Below, one piece after another: positions 17,929 to 27,437 of a stretch of 64,000 nucleotides of DNA. How positions within the stretch are numbered: the stretch's first letter is position 1; every line of letters begins with the position of its first letter. The position numbers were made by a program, and so were the translations under genes. Source of the DNA: Winogradskyella sp. UBA3174 (GTDB taxonomy: Bacteria > Bacteroidota > Bacteroidia > Flavobacteriales > Flavobacteriaceae). The notes under the pieces are model-generated. The model was not told the origin of the DNA, searched no databases, and was given only the letters and a program-made list of their open reading frames with translations. The DNA is taken from the NCBI RefSeq assembly GCF_002364335.1, contig NZ_DEXW01000077.1, positions 6,756-70,755 on the forward strand. Direction: 5' to 3'.

Positions 17929-20166
17929 TTGAAAGTCTGTATTGCCGAAAAACCAAGTGTTGCAAGAGAAATTGCAGCTGTATTAGGAGCAACCACTAAA
18001 CGTGATGGTTACTTTGAAGGTAATGGTTATGCAGTAACTTACACCTTTGGCCATCTCTGTACATTATTTGAACCCGTAGATTATAAACCGTATTGGAAAA
18101 GTTGGGACTTAAATAATTTACCCATGCTTCCTGATAAATTTCGGGTTAAGGTTTCTAATAATGATGGTATAAAAAAGCAATTTAAAATAGTAAAAAGCTT
18201 ATTTGATAAAGCTGAACTTGTAATTAATTGTGGTGATGCTGGCCAAGAAGGAGAATTAATTCAACGTTGGGTTATAAACGAAGCCAATTATAAAGGTGAA
18301 GTACAACGGTTATGGATTTCATCTTTAACGACAGAAGCGATTAAAGAAGGTTTTAAAAATTTGAAATCATCTAAAGATTACGATAACCTATATTATGCTG
18401 GTTTTTCGAGATCTATTGGTGATTGGCTTTTAGGTATAAATGCTACACGATTATATACAGTAAAACACGGTGGTTATAAACAAGTTCTGTCTGTAGGACG
18501 CGTACAAACTCCAACATTAGCGATGTTAGTGAATCGTTTTAAAGAGATTGAAAATTTTAAGCCACAACCCTATTGGGAATTACAAACATTATATCGAGAT
18601 ACACTTTTTAGTTATGAAGAAGGTCGTTTTCTTAAAATGGAAGATGGTGAAGTTTTAGCTAACAAGGTTAAGGAACATGAGTTTGAAATTGTATCTATAA
18701 CTAAAAAGAAAGGTACAGAATATGCTCCTAAACTTTTTGATCTTACAGGATTACAAGTGTATTGCAATACTAAGTTTGGATTTTCAGCAGATGATACGTT
18801 AAAGATTGCACAAAAACTATATGAAAAAAAGGCGGTAACATATCCGAGAGTTGATACTACATTTTTACCCTATGATGTGTATCCTAAAGTAAAAGGCATA
18901 CTTTCTAAACTAACAGATTACTCAGTACTTACATCACCTCTATTAAATAAAAAAATTAAGAAATCTTCTAAAGTTTTTAATGATAAAAAAGTAACAGATC
19001 ACCACGCTATTATTCCGACCGGAATGCAAATACATCTACAATACAATGAGCAACGAGTTTATGATATTATCGTAAAACGTTTTATTGGTGTTTTTTATGA
19101 TGATTGTAAAGTCTCTAACACTACGGTAATAGGAAAAGCTGCAGATGTGAATTTTAAAACCACAGGAAAAGAGATTTTGTCTAAAGGTTGGCGTGTGGTT
19201 TTCGAAAACAAAGATGTTACAAGTTCGTCCAATACTATAAAAGATATAATGTTGCCAACGTTTGTTAAAGGTGAAAAAGGACCTCATAAACCTTCGTTTT
19301 TAGAGAAACAAACCAAACCACCGAATCAGTTTACAGAAGCTTCTCTTTTGCGTGCTATGGAAACCGCAGGCAAACAAGTTGATGATGACGAATTAAGAGA
19401 TCTAATGAAGGAAAATGGTATTGGTCGCCCGTCGACACGTGCTAATATTATTGAAACGCTTTTTAGACGAAAATATGTTAAGCGTAATAAGAAGCAATTA
19501 ATTCCGACGGTTACAGGGATTCAATTAATTGACACCATAAAAAATGAGTTACTGAAATCTGCTGAACTCACAGGCTCTTGGGAAAAACAATTAAAAGATA
19601 TTGAGAAAGGCGAATTTAGCGCTGGTGCTTTTATAAAAGGTATGAAACGGATGGTTGACGCTTTGGTTTATGAAGTGAGAAGCGAAAAAGTACAAACACG
19701 TATCTCTGCCGTAAACAATAAACCTATTGGTAAGACTAAAACAAAACTGACATCGAATGCTCCATCTCTAAAAATAGTTGGCAGCACTTGCCCTAAATGT
19801 AAATCTGGTGACCTTTTAAAAGGGAAATCTGCTTATGGTTGCACGCTTTATGGTAAATCTTGTGAATTTACCTTACCATTTAGTTTTGGTGATAAAAAAA
19901 TATCTGAAAATCAGTATGTGCGTCTATTAAGTAAAGGTTCTACAGTTAACTTAAAAGGTTTTAAGATTGATGGACAAATTTTAGAAGGCTTATTGCGTTT
20001 TGATGCTCATTATAAATTAAAACTAGAACTTAAACAAACGAAAGCTAAAAAGGTGTCAGCTGGTGATACTTGTCCTAAATGTAAAACTGGTAAATTACTA
20101 AAAGGAAAAGCTGCTTTTGGTTGTAGTAATTATAAAGTTGGTTGTGATTATCGTGTTAGTTTTTAG
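17929..20166 (+). CDS. topB: DNA topoisomerase III (type IA)
   Basis: A 745-residue type IA topoisomerase that passes single DNA strands and resolves linked intermediates. The N-terminal Toprim domain carries the acidic metal site GDAGQEGELI (Asp103, Glu107, Glu109). The active-site tyrosine is Tyr305 in TYPRVDT. The C-terminus has two Cys-rich zinc-ribbon-like repeats (CPKCKSGDLLKGK, CPKCKTGKLLKGK). The frame begins at a TTG codon encoding the conserved start (MKVCIAEKPS); no upstream ATG fits. The 3' end overlaps the convergent GyrI-like gene by 11 bp. Confidence 0.94.
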   Translation: MKVCIAEKPSVAREIAAVLGATTKRDGYFEGNGYAVTYTFGHLCTLFEPVDYKPYWKSWDLNNLPMLPDKFRVKVSNNDGIKKQFKIVKSLFDKAELVINCGDAGQEGELIQRWVINEANYKGEVQRLWISSLTTEAIKEGFKNLKSSKDYDNLYYAGFSRSIGDWLLGINATRLYTVKHGGYKQVLSVGRVQTPTLAMLVNRFKEIENFKPQPYWELQTLYRDTLFSYEEGRFLKMEDGEVLANKVKEHEFEIVSITKKKGTEYAPKLFDLTGLQVYCNTKFGFSADDTLKIAQKLYEKKAVTYPRVDTTFLPYDVYPKVKGILSKLTDYSVLTSPLLNKKIKKSSKVFNDKKVTDHHAIIPTGMQIHLQYNEQRVYDIIVKRFIGVFYDDCKVSNTTVIGKAADVNFKTTGKEILSKGWRVVFENKDVTSSSNTIKDIMLPTFVKGEKGPHKPSFLEKQTKPPNQFTEASLLRAMETAGKQVDDDELRDLMKENGIGRPSTRANIIETLFRRKYVKRNKKQLIPTVTGIQLIDTIKNELLKSAELTGSWEKQLKDIEKGEFSAGAFIKGMKRMVDALVYEVRSEKVQTRISAVNNKPIGKTKTKLTSNAPSLKIVGSTCPKCKSGDLLKGKSAYGCTLYGKSCEFTLPFSFGDKKISENQYVRLLSKGSTVNLKGFKIDGQILEGLLRFDAHYKLKLELKQTKAKKVSAGDTCPKCKTGKLLKGKAAFGCSNYKVGCDYRVSF

Positions 20167-20623
20167 GAGTAATTGGAATGTAAAAATCTTCTTCTGAATC
20201 TGGGCTTCCATTCTTATATTTCTCACCCATAACTTGAAAGTGTGGTCTATCATCTACCTTAAAACCAGAATTAGGTAACCATTCGGTCATAATTTGTTGA
20301 TAGGCTTTTAATGTATCCATCCCTTTATGAAGAAACACAGCATATTCACCTTCAGGTATTGTAAAACCTTTCATTTCTTTGGGAATAGTTTCTAAATTTG
20401 AAACTCCCACACATGCCCAAATATCAAAAGGTTTTTCAAAATCATTGAAATCGCTATAAGTTTGAAGTGCAATGAAGTCTTTATTTAAAATATTCTCAAT
20501 CTTATTTTTGCTTGGCATAAATCGTTTCCATAGCTTTATGATATTTCCATATTCATTATGATACATGCTACTTTTCATTCCAATGATTCTTTTTTCTGAG
20601 ATATATATAAGCTTAGGTTTCAT
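20156..20623 (-). CDS. GyrI-like / AraC effector-binding domain protein
   Basis: A 155-residue stand-alone effector-binding domain of the GyrI/SOUL-like superfamily. It shows the paired β-α-β layout, with ALQTYSDFNDF, then GFTIPEGEYAVFLHKG and YQQIMTEWLPNSGF near the C-terminus. Such proteins bind small hydrophobic ligands, and some inhibit DNA gyrase. It lies 2 bp after the DUF1801-like gene and is probably cotranscribed with it. Convergent overlap with topB is only positional. Ligand unknown. Confidence 0.8.
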   Translation of the reverse strand: MKPKLIYISEKRIIGMKSSMYHNEYGNIIKLWKRFMPSKNKIENILNKDFIALQTYSDFNDFEKPFDIWACVGVSNLETIPKEMKGFTIPEGEYAVFLHKGMDTLKAYQQIMTEWLPNSGFKVDDRPHFQVMGEKYKNGSPDSEEDFYIPITPKN

Positions 20624-20625
20624 TA

Positions 20626-21063
20626 TTAACGTTTAATTTTTAAAATCATTTTAAAGTCTATAGGCTTAGAATGTTTTGATTCATTTTGAGGTAATATAAT
20701 AGCCTCTTTAACTAAACCTTTTAAAGCATCGTTATCAAAAGATTTAGTGCTTGTAATTGGAGTATGTCTTATCAATTTACCCGTTCCTTTTAATAGATAC
20801 TTTGGATCTGATAATAAGGTACCTTTATTAAGTCCAAGATTTAAATGATTAGTATAGATTGGAATCACACAAAATATATCACCTAGTTTTTCAGATAATG
20901 AATATACTGATGTTAAGGCATGTGTAGGGTACAAGAGCTCTGTTGCATTTGGATATGCCTCTAATATATAATCCCTTAGCTGGAGATATAAATCTATAAG
21001 ATCTTGATTCTTATGCTTTAGATAATAAAGAAAGTCTGTGTGTAACTCTTGTCCTAAGCTCAT
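20626..21063 (-). CDS. DUF1801 (YdhG-like) small protein
   Basis: A 145-residue soluble protein of the DUF1801/YdhG type, with YLQLRDYILEAYPNATELLY near the N-terminus and a central β-rich region ending in KLIRHTPI. Members have an α/β fold and unknown function, and often sit beside small-molecule-binding proteins. Here the GyrI-like gene follows after 2 bp, which implies a two-gene operon. No catalytic residues are evident. Confidence 0.7.
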   Translation of the reverse strand: MSLGQELHTDFLYYLKHKNQDLIDLYLQLRDYILEAYPNATELLYPTHALTSVYSLSEKLGDIFCVIPIYTNHLNLGLNKGTLLSDPKYLLKGTGKLIRHTPITSTKSFDNDALKGLVKEAIILPQNESKHSKPIDFKMILKIKR

Positions 21064-21132
21064 AAATTAAAGGTATAAAAAAACCACCCTAAACTAAATT
21101 AAGATGGTTATATATTTATGAAGTATGTGTGT

Positions 21133-21588
21133 TTAAGCTTGTTTTACTTTAACAGCATTCATACCACGCTGTCCTTTTTCTAATTCAAACGTCACTTTAT
21201 CGTTTTCAGCTATATCATCAATAATACCACTGACATGCGTAAAGTGCTTTTCGTTTGTATCAAGATCAATTATAAATCCGAAACCTTTAGAATTGTCGTA
21301 AAACGATACTTTCCCATTTCTTATTGGATCGAAAACTTCGTCGCTTTCTTCTTTTGTTGGAATACCAAGAACTATGTTCTTCGCTTTAACCTTAATCTTC
21401 ATAGTTGGATCTGGTGGAGTATCTGTTAAATTCCCATCGTGATCTACATATGCTATAGGAATTCCTCCTGAACCATTTTCATCTCTATCAAGCTTACGCG
21501 CATCCATTTTCTTACGCTTATCTTCTCGTTTTTTTAATCTCTTTTTTTCTTTTTCACTTTTACTAAAAGTCTGTTGTGATTTACCCAT
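21133..21588 (-). CDS. Cold-shock-domain protein with basic N-terminal extension
   Basis: A 151-residue protein. Residues 1-45 are very rich in Lys/Arg (KEKKRLKKREDKRKKM), a linker follows at ~45-90, and a C-terminal cold-shock domain spans ~90-150 with KVSFYDNSKGFGFI (RNP1) and KHFTHVS (RNP2). It probably binds RNA, with the basic tail adding nonspecific affinity, as in other Bacteroidota two-part CSD proteins. It is a second CSD gene besides cspA. It is monocistronic, and its neighbours are unrelated. Confidence 0.88.
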   Translation of the reverse strand: MGKSQQTFSKSEKEKKRLKKREDKRKKMDARKLDRDENGSGGIPIAYVDHDGNLTDTPPDPTMKIKVKAKNIVLGIPTKEESDEVFDPIRNGKVSFYDNSKGFGFIIDLDTNEKHFTHVSGIIDDIAENDKVTFELEKGQRGMNAVKVKQA

Positions 21589-21977
21589 TCGTTGTTTTAA
21601 ATATTAATATATGCATGCCAAAGAAAATATTGAAGATTTAGAAACACGCTATCCTAAAACAATAATTAGTGTTGAAAAACCTTGGAAGAATAACTTTAGA
21701 ACAAGCTATTTTTGCGATATATCTTCGTTTAAGCGGAGCAAATATACAATTTCTATTTTAATTATAAACAGTACAGGAGTCTATAAATTTTAATAGACCT
21801 GCCTTTTTGTATCAATTAATTTTAACACATTAATATTAAGATTAAAAACGGTGTAGTTCATTATGTTTAAACGTGGCGTTTACTATTGTGCTTTCAATAT
21901 AAAATTAAAGAAAAGTTGTTACAGTTTACATGACTTAAAACTAAACAAATCACTTTAATTAGTTATATTTATATTCT
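21589..21977. other. 389-bp divergent intergenic region
   Basis: This separates the minus-strand CSD gene from the plus-strand DoxX-like gene and should hold both promoters. A 60-codon plus-strand frame at 21611-21793 has no recognisable motif and poor protein-like composition, so I do not call it. I see no RNA gene or repeat. Confidence 0.5.
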
Positions 21978-22337
21978 ATGACAAATGATAATATTGTATT
22001 AATATTAAGCCTTATTTCTGGTGTTTCATTCATCTATTACGGCCTTAGTTGTTTTAAAAGTAGAAGGGTAAGACTAGAATTTGAGCGTTATGGCCTTCCA
22101 CACAGAAGAGTCCTAACTGGTGTATTACAGCTGTTAGGAGGTATAGGTCTTTTAACAGGTCTTTACTTAGCTACAGAATTAGCATTTTCTGCTAGTCTAG
22201 GGTTAACTATATTGATGTTTTTAGGGTTTTCAGTACGTCTTAAAATAAAAGATGGTTTCTTCGAATCTGCACCATCACTCATTTTTGCACTACTCAATCT
22301 TTATCTATGTTACCGTTTTTTTCTAATGATTAGTTAA
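21978..22337 (+). CDS. DoxX-like membrane protein
   Basis: A 119-residue four-helix membrane protein. It starts with a helix at ~7-24 (IYYGLSCFKSRRVRLEFERY), continues with LTGVLQLLGGIGLLTGLYLA and ends with a pair of helices. The spacing Y-G-L-x-C-F with a charged cytosolic loop is that of the DoxX-like family. The role in this phylum is unknown. It is convergent with another DoxX-like gene 4 bp away. Confidence 0.75.
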   Translation: MTNDNIVLILSLISGVSFIYYGLSCFKSRRVRLEFERYGLPHRRVLTGVLQLLGGIGLLTGLYLATELAFSASLGLTILMFLGFSVRLKIKDGFFESAPSLIFALLNLYLCYRFFLMIS

Positions 22338-22341
22338 TAAA

Positions 22342-22704
22342 TTATACTAATGCAATAACTAAACATAAAACTAAAAATAGTGCTGCTGGAAATGACTTAA
22401 ATAAAGGGTCGCTAATTTTAATATGCATTATAATGGAACCTGTTAGCAATACTGCTAGAACTAAAGCAGAATAATATTCTAATTCAATCCAATAAATAGA
22501 AGCTAATAGGGTTAAAGAACACCCGACTTTAAAAAAACCTACAACATAGAGCATTGTAGTGTTTAGACCATATACGCTAAACTCTTCATTTAATGTTTGC
22601 GCATTTCCTCCTCTCCATTTTGTTGGTTTTTTATTCTGAATTAGCCAGACATTGAGAAGACTTAAGCCAACAATTAACTTTAAAGCAATATTAAAATATT
22701 CCAT
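22342..22704 (-). CDS. DoxX-like membrane protein (second, convergent)
   Basis: A 120-residue protein with four predicted membrane helices. Its layout matches the neighbouring DoxX-like gene: helix, charged loop with FSVYGL, glycine-containing helix (FFKVGCSLTLLAS), then two further helices. Sequence similarity to the neighbour is low, so if they share an origin it is remote. It could be cotranscribed with the flavoprotein gene upstream (73 bp). Function unknown. Confidence 0.7.
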   Translation of the reverse strand: MEYFNIALKLIVGLSLLNVWLIQNKKPTKWRGGNAQTLNEEFSVYGLNTTMLYVVGFFKVGCSLTLLASIYWIELEYYSALVLAVLLTGSIIMHIKISDPLFKSFPAALFLVLCLVIALV

Positions 22705-22777
22705 TATATTTTATTTTAAATGTAATTTACTAAAAAAATCTGAAGTTAAAATATTGAAAGCTTATATAATTAACCCA

Positions 22778-24058
22778 CTAAATATATTCTGAAGTTAAGT
22801 TTTCAACCAACACACCATCTTCTAAAGATTTTATAACACCTTCGGCAGCACGTTCTCCAGAAATCATAGCTGCATTTAATGACCCATTAAGCAAGTAATC
22901 ACCTGCTATAAAGATGGTTGGTTTTAATTGCGTTTCTGTGGGAGAGATATCGTATTGCAAACTATCTAAGTCAGGTAAGGCATTCTTAATATGATAACAT
23001 TTGACGAATGTTTTGACTTGAATATTACAATAGGTCTTCAACTCTTCTTCAACCTTTTTTACTAATTCTAACTCCGATAAAGTATGATCTTTAACAACTG
23101 TAACAGATAATAATTCTTCGACTCCTTTCTCTTTTGTTTGCAAACTACTCACAAAGAAAATATTATTTATTAAAGCATCATTATCAGCAATTAACCCAAT
23201 AATAGGGTTTTTAATTGTTCGCTTTATTACCTCAAAATAAAGGTTATAACACGATTTCCAATTTTGCTGCTGATTATTAAGATTTGCAATAAACTTATCT
23301 GGTGCTGTTGCTATAATTGTAAATTGAGTTTTAACAGTAGTGCCATCTTCTAATTGAATACTAGAGTCATTTACCTGCTTAATCTTTTTGTTAAATAAGA
23401 ATTCAGTAGTTTTTAGTTGACTTTTTAGTTGTTTAGAAATAGCTTCTATACCATCTTTTGGTACAACTGCTAATCCATCTCCAAACATTTTGTAAACAAA
23501 CTCAAACATTCTGCTAGATGTTCTCAATTCTGGTTCTAAAAAAATCCCCGAGAAAAAGGGTTTAAAGAAATTGGAAATGATTTTATCTGAAAACCCTTTT
23601 TCTTTTAAATAGTCTAAAGTAGTTGTTTCTTCTTCTCTGAAAATAGATTCTAATGTTTTCTTTTTAAGGACAGTATTAAGTTTTAGTATTTTTATTTTAT
23701 CTGTTAATGTTCCGACGGAAGATGTCATCGTAGATAATAAAAAACTAAAATCCCTTAATGGATCACCAATAGTTTCCATCTTTCCGTTTAAGAATATTGC
23801 AGCTCCAGACTTAAGAGTCTGTAATTGTAAAGCATCAAAATCTAAATGTTTTTTTGCATAAGGATAGGCGTTTAATAATACCTGAAAACCATGGTCTAAC
23901 TGATACCTTTTTTCAATATCTGTTTTAACGCGCCCACCTACTCTATCTGTTGCTTCTATTATGGTAGGTTTATATCCGGCAGATTCTAATGTTTTAGCTG
24001 CAATTAAGCCAGCAACGCCAGCACCAATGATATGAATTTTGTAATCCTTACGATTCAT
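22778..24058 (-). CDS. FAD-dependent amine-oxidase/phytoene-desaturase-type oxidoreductase
   Basis: A 426-residue flavoprotein. The N-terminal dinucleotide motif [20 protein letters not shown] leads into [13 protein letters not shown], the FAD-binding fingerprint of the amine oxidase superfamily. The C-terminus has the second FAD motif, [20 protein letters not shown]. The length suits protoporphyrinogen-oxidase- or carotenoid-desaturase-like enzymes, but no carotenoid or haem gene is near, so the substrate is unknown. It follows a small DUF4251 gene by 19 bp. Confidence 0.85.
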   Translation of the reverse strand: MNRKDYKIHIIGAGVAGLIAAKTLESAGYKPTIIEATDRVGGRVKTDIEKRYQLDHGFQVLLNAYPYAKKHLDFDALQLQTLKSGAAIFLNGKMETIGDPLRDFSFLLSTMTSSVGTLTDKIKILKLNTVLKKKTLESIFREEETTTLDYLKEKGFSDKIISNFFKPFFSGIFLEPELRTSSRMFEFVYKMFGDGLAVVPKDGIEAISKQLKSQLKTTEFLFNKKIKQVNDSSIQLEDGTTVKTQFTIIATAPDKFIANLNNQQQNWKSCYNLYFEVIKRTIKNPIIGLIADNDALINNIFFVSSLQTKEKGVEELLSVTVVKDHTLSELELVKKVEEELKTYCNIQVKTFVKCYHIKNALPDLDSLQYDISPTETQLKPTIFIAGDYLLNGSLNAAMISGERAAEGVIKSLEDGVLVENLTSEYI

Positions 24059-24077
24059 AATTAAATCCTAAAACAAT

Positions 24078-24530
24078 TTATAGTTTTATTAATTCACCAA
24101 CTTGCATGATATTTATAACACTCGATTTTGCTGTTAAAAACGTATTGCCATTTGGTTTTATGTCCAAATAAATTTCATTATTACCTATTTTAAAATTAAT
24201 AGCTATAGCTTGTTTTTCATCATCAAATTTGACATTGTAATTTTGCATGGGTCCATTTGTCTCTATTTTTTTATTTTCAAAAGACAGCGATGTTATATTG
24301 CATGAAGCTTCATTACGATTAACAACAATAGTATTGGTATTGTTCTCGAGCTTCTCTCTGTTCTTATTATTATAAACAAAATTGCCAGTGAACTTATACG
24401 CTTTAGATTGAACTAAAGATTTTAAATTATTATATGATAATTGAAATGATGCTTTCTGAGTTTGTTTATTTTGTGCAATACCATAAGTGGTGAATAAAGC
24501 ACAAACTATTATACATACAATTTTTTTCAT
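24078..24530 (-). CDS. DUF4251 secreted protein
   Basis: A 150-residue exported protein. The signal peptide ends near residue 19-20 (TYGIAQ). A single small β-rich domain follows, with LVQSKAYKFTGNFVYN and TNGPMQNYNVKFDDEKQAI, resembling the DUF4251 family of Bacteroidota. It starts 3 bp after the zincin gene and ends 19 bp before the flavoprotein, so the three minus-strand genes look like one operon. Function unknown. Confidence 0.7.
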   Translation of the reverse strand: MKKIVCIIVCALFTTYGIAQNKQTQKASFQLSYNNLKSLVQSKAYKFTGNFVYNNKNREKLENNTNTIVVNRNEASCNITSLSFENKKIETNGPMQNYNVKFDDEKQAIAINFKIGNNEIYLDIKPNGNTFLTAKSSVINIMQVGELIKL

Positions 24531-24533
24531 CTT

Positions 24534-27008
24534 TTATTTTGGATCTAATGTTGTTTTAATTCTTTCTATACAATCTCTGTAGTGATATTTCGTCTCAGTA
24601 TTTAATGATTGTCTCGCTGCTGATTCTAAGACACGTTTTAACTGATTCAATTCTCCTCTTACTAAAGCTCTTACATCAGATTGATTGACATCAAAATATT
24701 GTCTACTACGTCTAGGGTCTAAATCTTGGGTCATTAAATAGATCATTCTATCTAAATAAACACGTTGCAAGTTACGTCTAAAAACCGAAACATTTGATGC
24801 TGTTTTTGTTTCTTTCCATAGGCCTGAGCGTACGTCTAGTAACATTTCTAATGCCGAATAATTTGAGGCATCCATTGCATTATGATCTATAAGTCTACCT
24901 AATCGTTCGAAATTTAAGAGGTTATTAAGATGGCGACTTTGTAGACGTCTTAAGCGCTCAGAATAGCCAGCATAATCAATGTTTTGAAGAATTGACTTGT
25001 CTAATAACCAGCTTGGAGTTTCAAATGCATTTTTATGCAACCATTTTATAGCAGATTTCTGATACGATTTCGCAACTGGATTATACACATTACCAGATTG
25101 TTCTGGTGTTTTAGAATCTTCTACGACTCCACCTACATGAGTAACTACATGGCCTATATATCTGCTCCAAACACCTAGCATTTCTCCATATAATTCTTCT
25201 AAATCCTGATAATTATTAGTTTTATCGCTGGTCCAACTTGTTAAATTTTTAGCAACTATTTTTAAATTGCTTAAACCATAAGTACTTGCTTTTATACTAT
25301 TGTTGCCAATATCTTCTGTTTGTGATGTAGGATCAAATCTGCTACTTTGTTTTCCGAATTTATAAAGTGGGTCGCCAGATTTCTCCATTACCCAACCATT
25401 TAAAGTTTCTTTTTCAGCATCCGCAGATTTAGCATTTGGTAAATACCTGTAACCATAATTAATCGCATAATTATCATAAGGACCTAATTGTCTTATAAAA
25501 CGAATATTACTATCACCAGGCTGCGCAATGTAGTTGTAGCGTGCATAATCCATTATAGTAGCTGCAATACCATTTTTTTGTGTAAAATCACCATTTCTAT
25601 AACTCTCTACATCATACGCGTAACTTGCGCTCATATTATGTGGCAATCCTAAGGTATGACCAACCTCATGAGCAATTACCATTTTCATCATCTCACCGAT
25701 TTCTTCATCTGGTGTATTTAATGTTCTTGCAGCAGGGTTTGCAGCTCCTGTTTCTAACATATATCGGTTACGGTAAGAGCGTAAATGGTTGTGATACCAA
25801 ATGATATCACTTTCAATAATCTCCCCACTTCTTGGGTCAGATACACTTGGACCAGTTGCATTACGCGTTGTACTGGCTACATACCTTACTACTGAATATC
25901 TAATATCTTCTGGGCTAAACTCAGGATCTTCTTCTTTTGTTGGAGGATCTTTAGCAATAATTGCATTTTTAAAACCTGCCGCTTCAAATGCTTTTTGCCA
26001 AAGTTCAATACCTTCTTTCATATAAGACCTAAACTTCATTGGTGTAGCAGGATCTAAATAATATACAATTGGTTTTACAGGCTCAACCAATTCTCCACGT
26101 TTGTAAGCCTCAATATCTTTTGGTATTAACTTCCAACGTCTTAAATATGTTTTTTTATCTGCTTTTAACTCGTTACTTCCATAATCGTACTGACTTAGTG
26201 TAAACCAACCTACGCGTTCGTCAAAATGACGCGGTTGCATTGGTACTTCTGGCAATAAAATCATAGATTGATTAACTTGAATACTTATAGTCTCATCACC
26301 TGTATTTACTGGTGGTTCTGTTGCATTAAATGTAAAGTCTTGTATGACTTCTATGTTTTCAGGATAACTTTTCATTCCGTTTATAAAACTTCGTGATTTG
26401 TCTAAGTTTCTCACTTTGTATTGTCTTCTTATATATGATGGTAATCCACTGATGGCTTTAACATCAGAACCATAAAAACTTGAAACATCGATAACTACTG
26501 ATGATGAATCTTTAGAAAATGCAGCTATATCAAAAGCATATAAAGTAGGCTCGTAATTATTAGACCTAACGGATACATTAATTGGGAGGCTGTCTGAAGC
26601 TATTGCACTAGAGGATTTTTCTTTAATTAGAATTTTATTTTTAAAACGTTCCCAATTAATCATTCTTGTACTCGTTTTTGTACCAGCATTAACATAACCT
26701 CCTCCTAGATTTGTAGGTAATTTTGCTAAACGACTTACTAAAAGCATGTCTTTGTTTAGGTGATCCATTGGGATTTCGAAATAATACTTCTCACCTACTG
26801 CATGCACATCAAACAAGCCTTTATCAGTAATTGCATCTTTGGTAATTACTTTATCATAGTCTTTTATCTTTGCTAGTTTCTTTTTTGGAGGTTGAGGTTT
26901 TTCTTGTGTTGCTGCTGATTTGTTGTTTTTTGACTTTGTTTGTTTTTTAACTGTAGCACAAGAGAAAACAAATAGTGTAAAAAAGGTTAGGATAAAAATT
27001 TTCTTCAT
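24534..27008 (-). CDS. Zincin-like metalloprotease lipoprotein (DUF5117 type)
   Basis: An 824-residue exported lipoprotein (signal and lipobox around FSCAT, Cys17). A long N-terminal region, including a DUF5117-like part, precedes a metzincin-type zinc site HEVGHTLGLPH (His447, Glu448, His451, His457) followed by Met-turn-like residues. The C-terminal ~250 residues are helical. It matches the zinc-dependent metalloprotease family common in Bacteroidota; substrates are unknown. It is the first gene of a probable three-gene operon, with the DUF4251 gene 3 bp downstream. Confidence 0.85.
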   Translation of the reverse strand: MKKIFILTFFTLFVFSCATVKKQTKSKNNKSAATQEKPQPPKKKLAKIKDYDKVITKDAITDKGLFDVHAVGEKYYFEIPMDHLNKDMLLVSRLAKLPTNLGGGYVNAGTKTSTRMINWERFKNKILIKEKSSSAIASDSLPINVSVRSNNYEPTLYAFDIAAFSKDSSSVVIDVSSFYGSDVKAISGLPSYIRRQYKVRNLDKSRSFINGMKSYPENIEVIQDFTFNATEPPVNTGDETISIQVNQSMILLPEVPMQPRHFDERVGWFTLSQYDYGSNELKADKKTYLRRWKLIPKDIEAYKRGELVEPVKPIVYYLDPATPMKFRSYMKEGIELWQKAFEAAGFKNAIIAKDPPTKEEDPEFSPEDIRYSVVRYVASTTRNATGPSVSDPRSGEIIESDIIWYHNHLRSYRNRYMLETGAANPAARTLNTPDEEIGEMMKMVIAHEVGHTLGLPHNMSASYAYDVESYRNGDFTQKNGIAATIMDYARYNYIAQPGDSNIRFIRQLGPYDNYAINYGYRYLPNAKSADAEKETLNGWVMEKSGDPLYKFGKQSSRFDPTSQTEDIGNNSIKASTYGLSNLKIVAKNLTSWTSDKTNNYQDLEELYGEMLGVWSRYIGHVVTHVGGVVEDSKTPEQSGNVYNPVAKSYQKSAIKWLHKNAFETPSWLLDKSILQNIDYAGYSERLRRLQSRHLNNLLNFERLGRLIDHNAMDASNYSALEMLLDVRSGLWKETKTASNVSVFRRNLQRVYLDRMIYLMTQDLDPRRSRQYFDVNQSDVRALVRGELNQLKRVLESAARQSLNTETKYHYRDCIERIKTTLDPK

Positions 27009-27117
27009 AATTGGTTGAATATTATTTATTGACTTGCTAAAGATAATTAATAGAATCGTAGTTTTTAATTTTTTCTTAAAAGCTGTTAAAAAGACCTTAT
27101 TGTAGTTAATTCTAGAG

Positions 27118-27125
27118 TATTTTTG
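27118..27125 (+). promoter_or_regulatory. Bacteroidota -7 promoter element
   Basis: TATTTTTG at 27118-27125 matches TAnnTTTG and lies 18 bp before the DUF3817 gene start. A TTG at 27100-27102 is nearer than the usual -33 spacing, so only the -7 part is convincing. Confidence 0.45.
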
Positions 27126-27143
27126 CGAAAATAAATTGTAGAC

Positions 27144-27437
27144 ATGCCAAAATCACTACCATATTTTAGGCTTCTAGCACTGCTAGAAGGGGTCTCTTAT
27201 ATCTTATTGCTTTTTATAGCAACGCCAATAAAATACCTTTCTGATGACCCACAATATGTAAAACTTTTAGGAATGCCGCATGGTTTATTATTTGTTGCTT
27301 ACATTGTGTTTGCCATAATGATTAGTAGCGCAATGAAATGGAACAATAAAGCACTATTTGTTGTTTTAATAGCTTCTATTATTCCGTTTGGTACATTTTA
27401 TATCGATAAAAAATTTTTAGCTAAAAAAGATGCTTAA
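27144..27437 (+). CDS. DUF3817 small membrane protein
   Basis: A 97-residue protein with three predicted membrane helices and the family pattern FRLLALLEGVSYILLLF, then KLLGMPHGLLFVAYIVF with its buried His. The length is typical. The family function is unknown. Its last 8 bp overlap the mechanosensitive-channel gene, which implies translational coupling and possibly a shared role at the membrane. Confidence 0.82.
   Translation: MPKSLPYFRLLALLEGVSYILLLFIATPIKYLSDDPQYVKLLGMPHGLLFVAYIVFAIMISSAMKWNNKALFVVLIASIIPFGTFYIDKKFLAKKDA

Noticed and set aside
21611..21793. 60-codon plus-strand frame between the CSD and DoxX-like genes
   Set aside because: No recognisable motif and no promoter; it lies inside a divergent promoter region.
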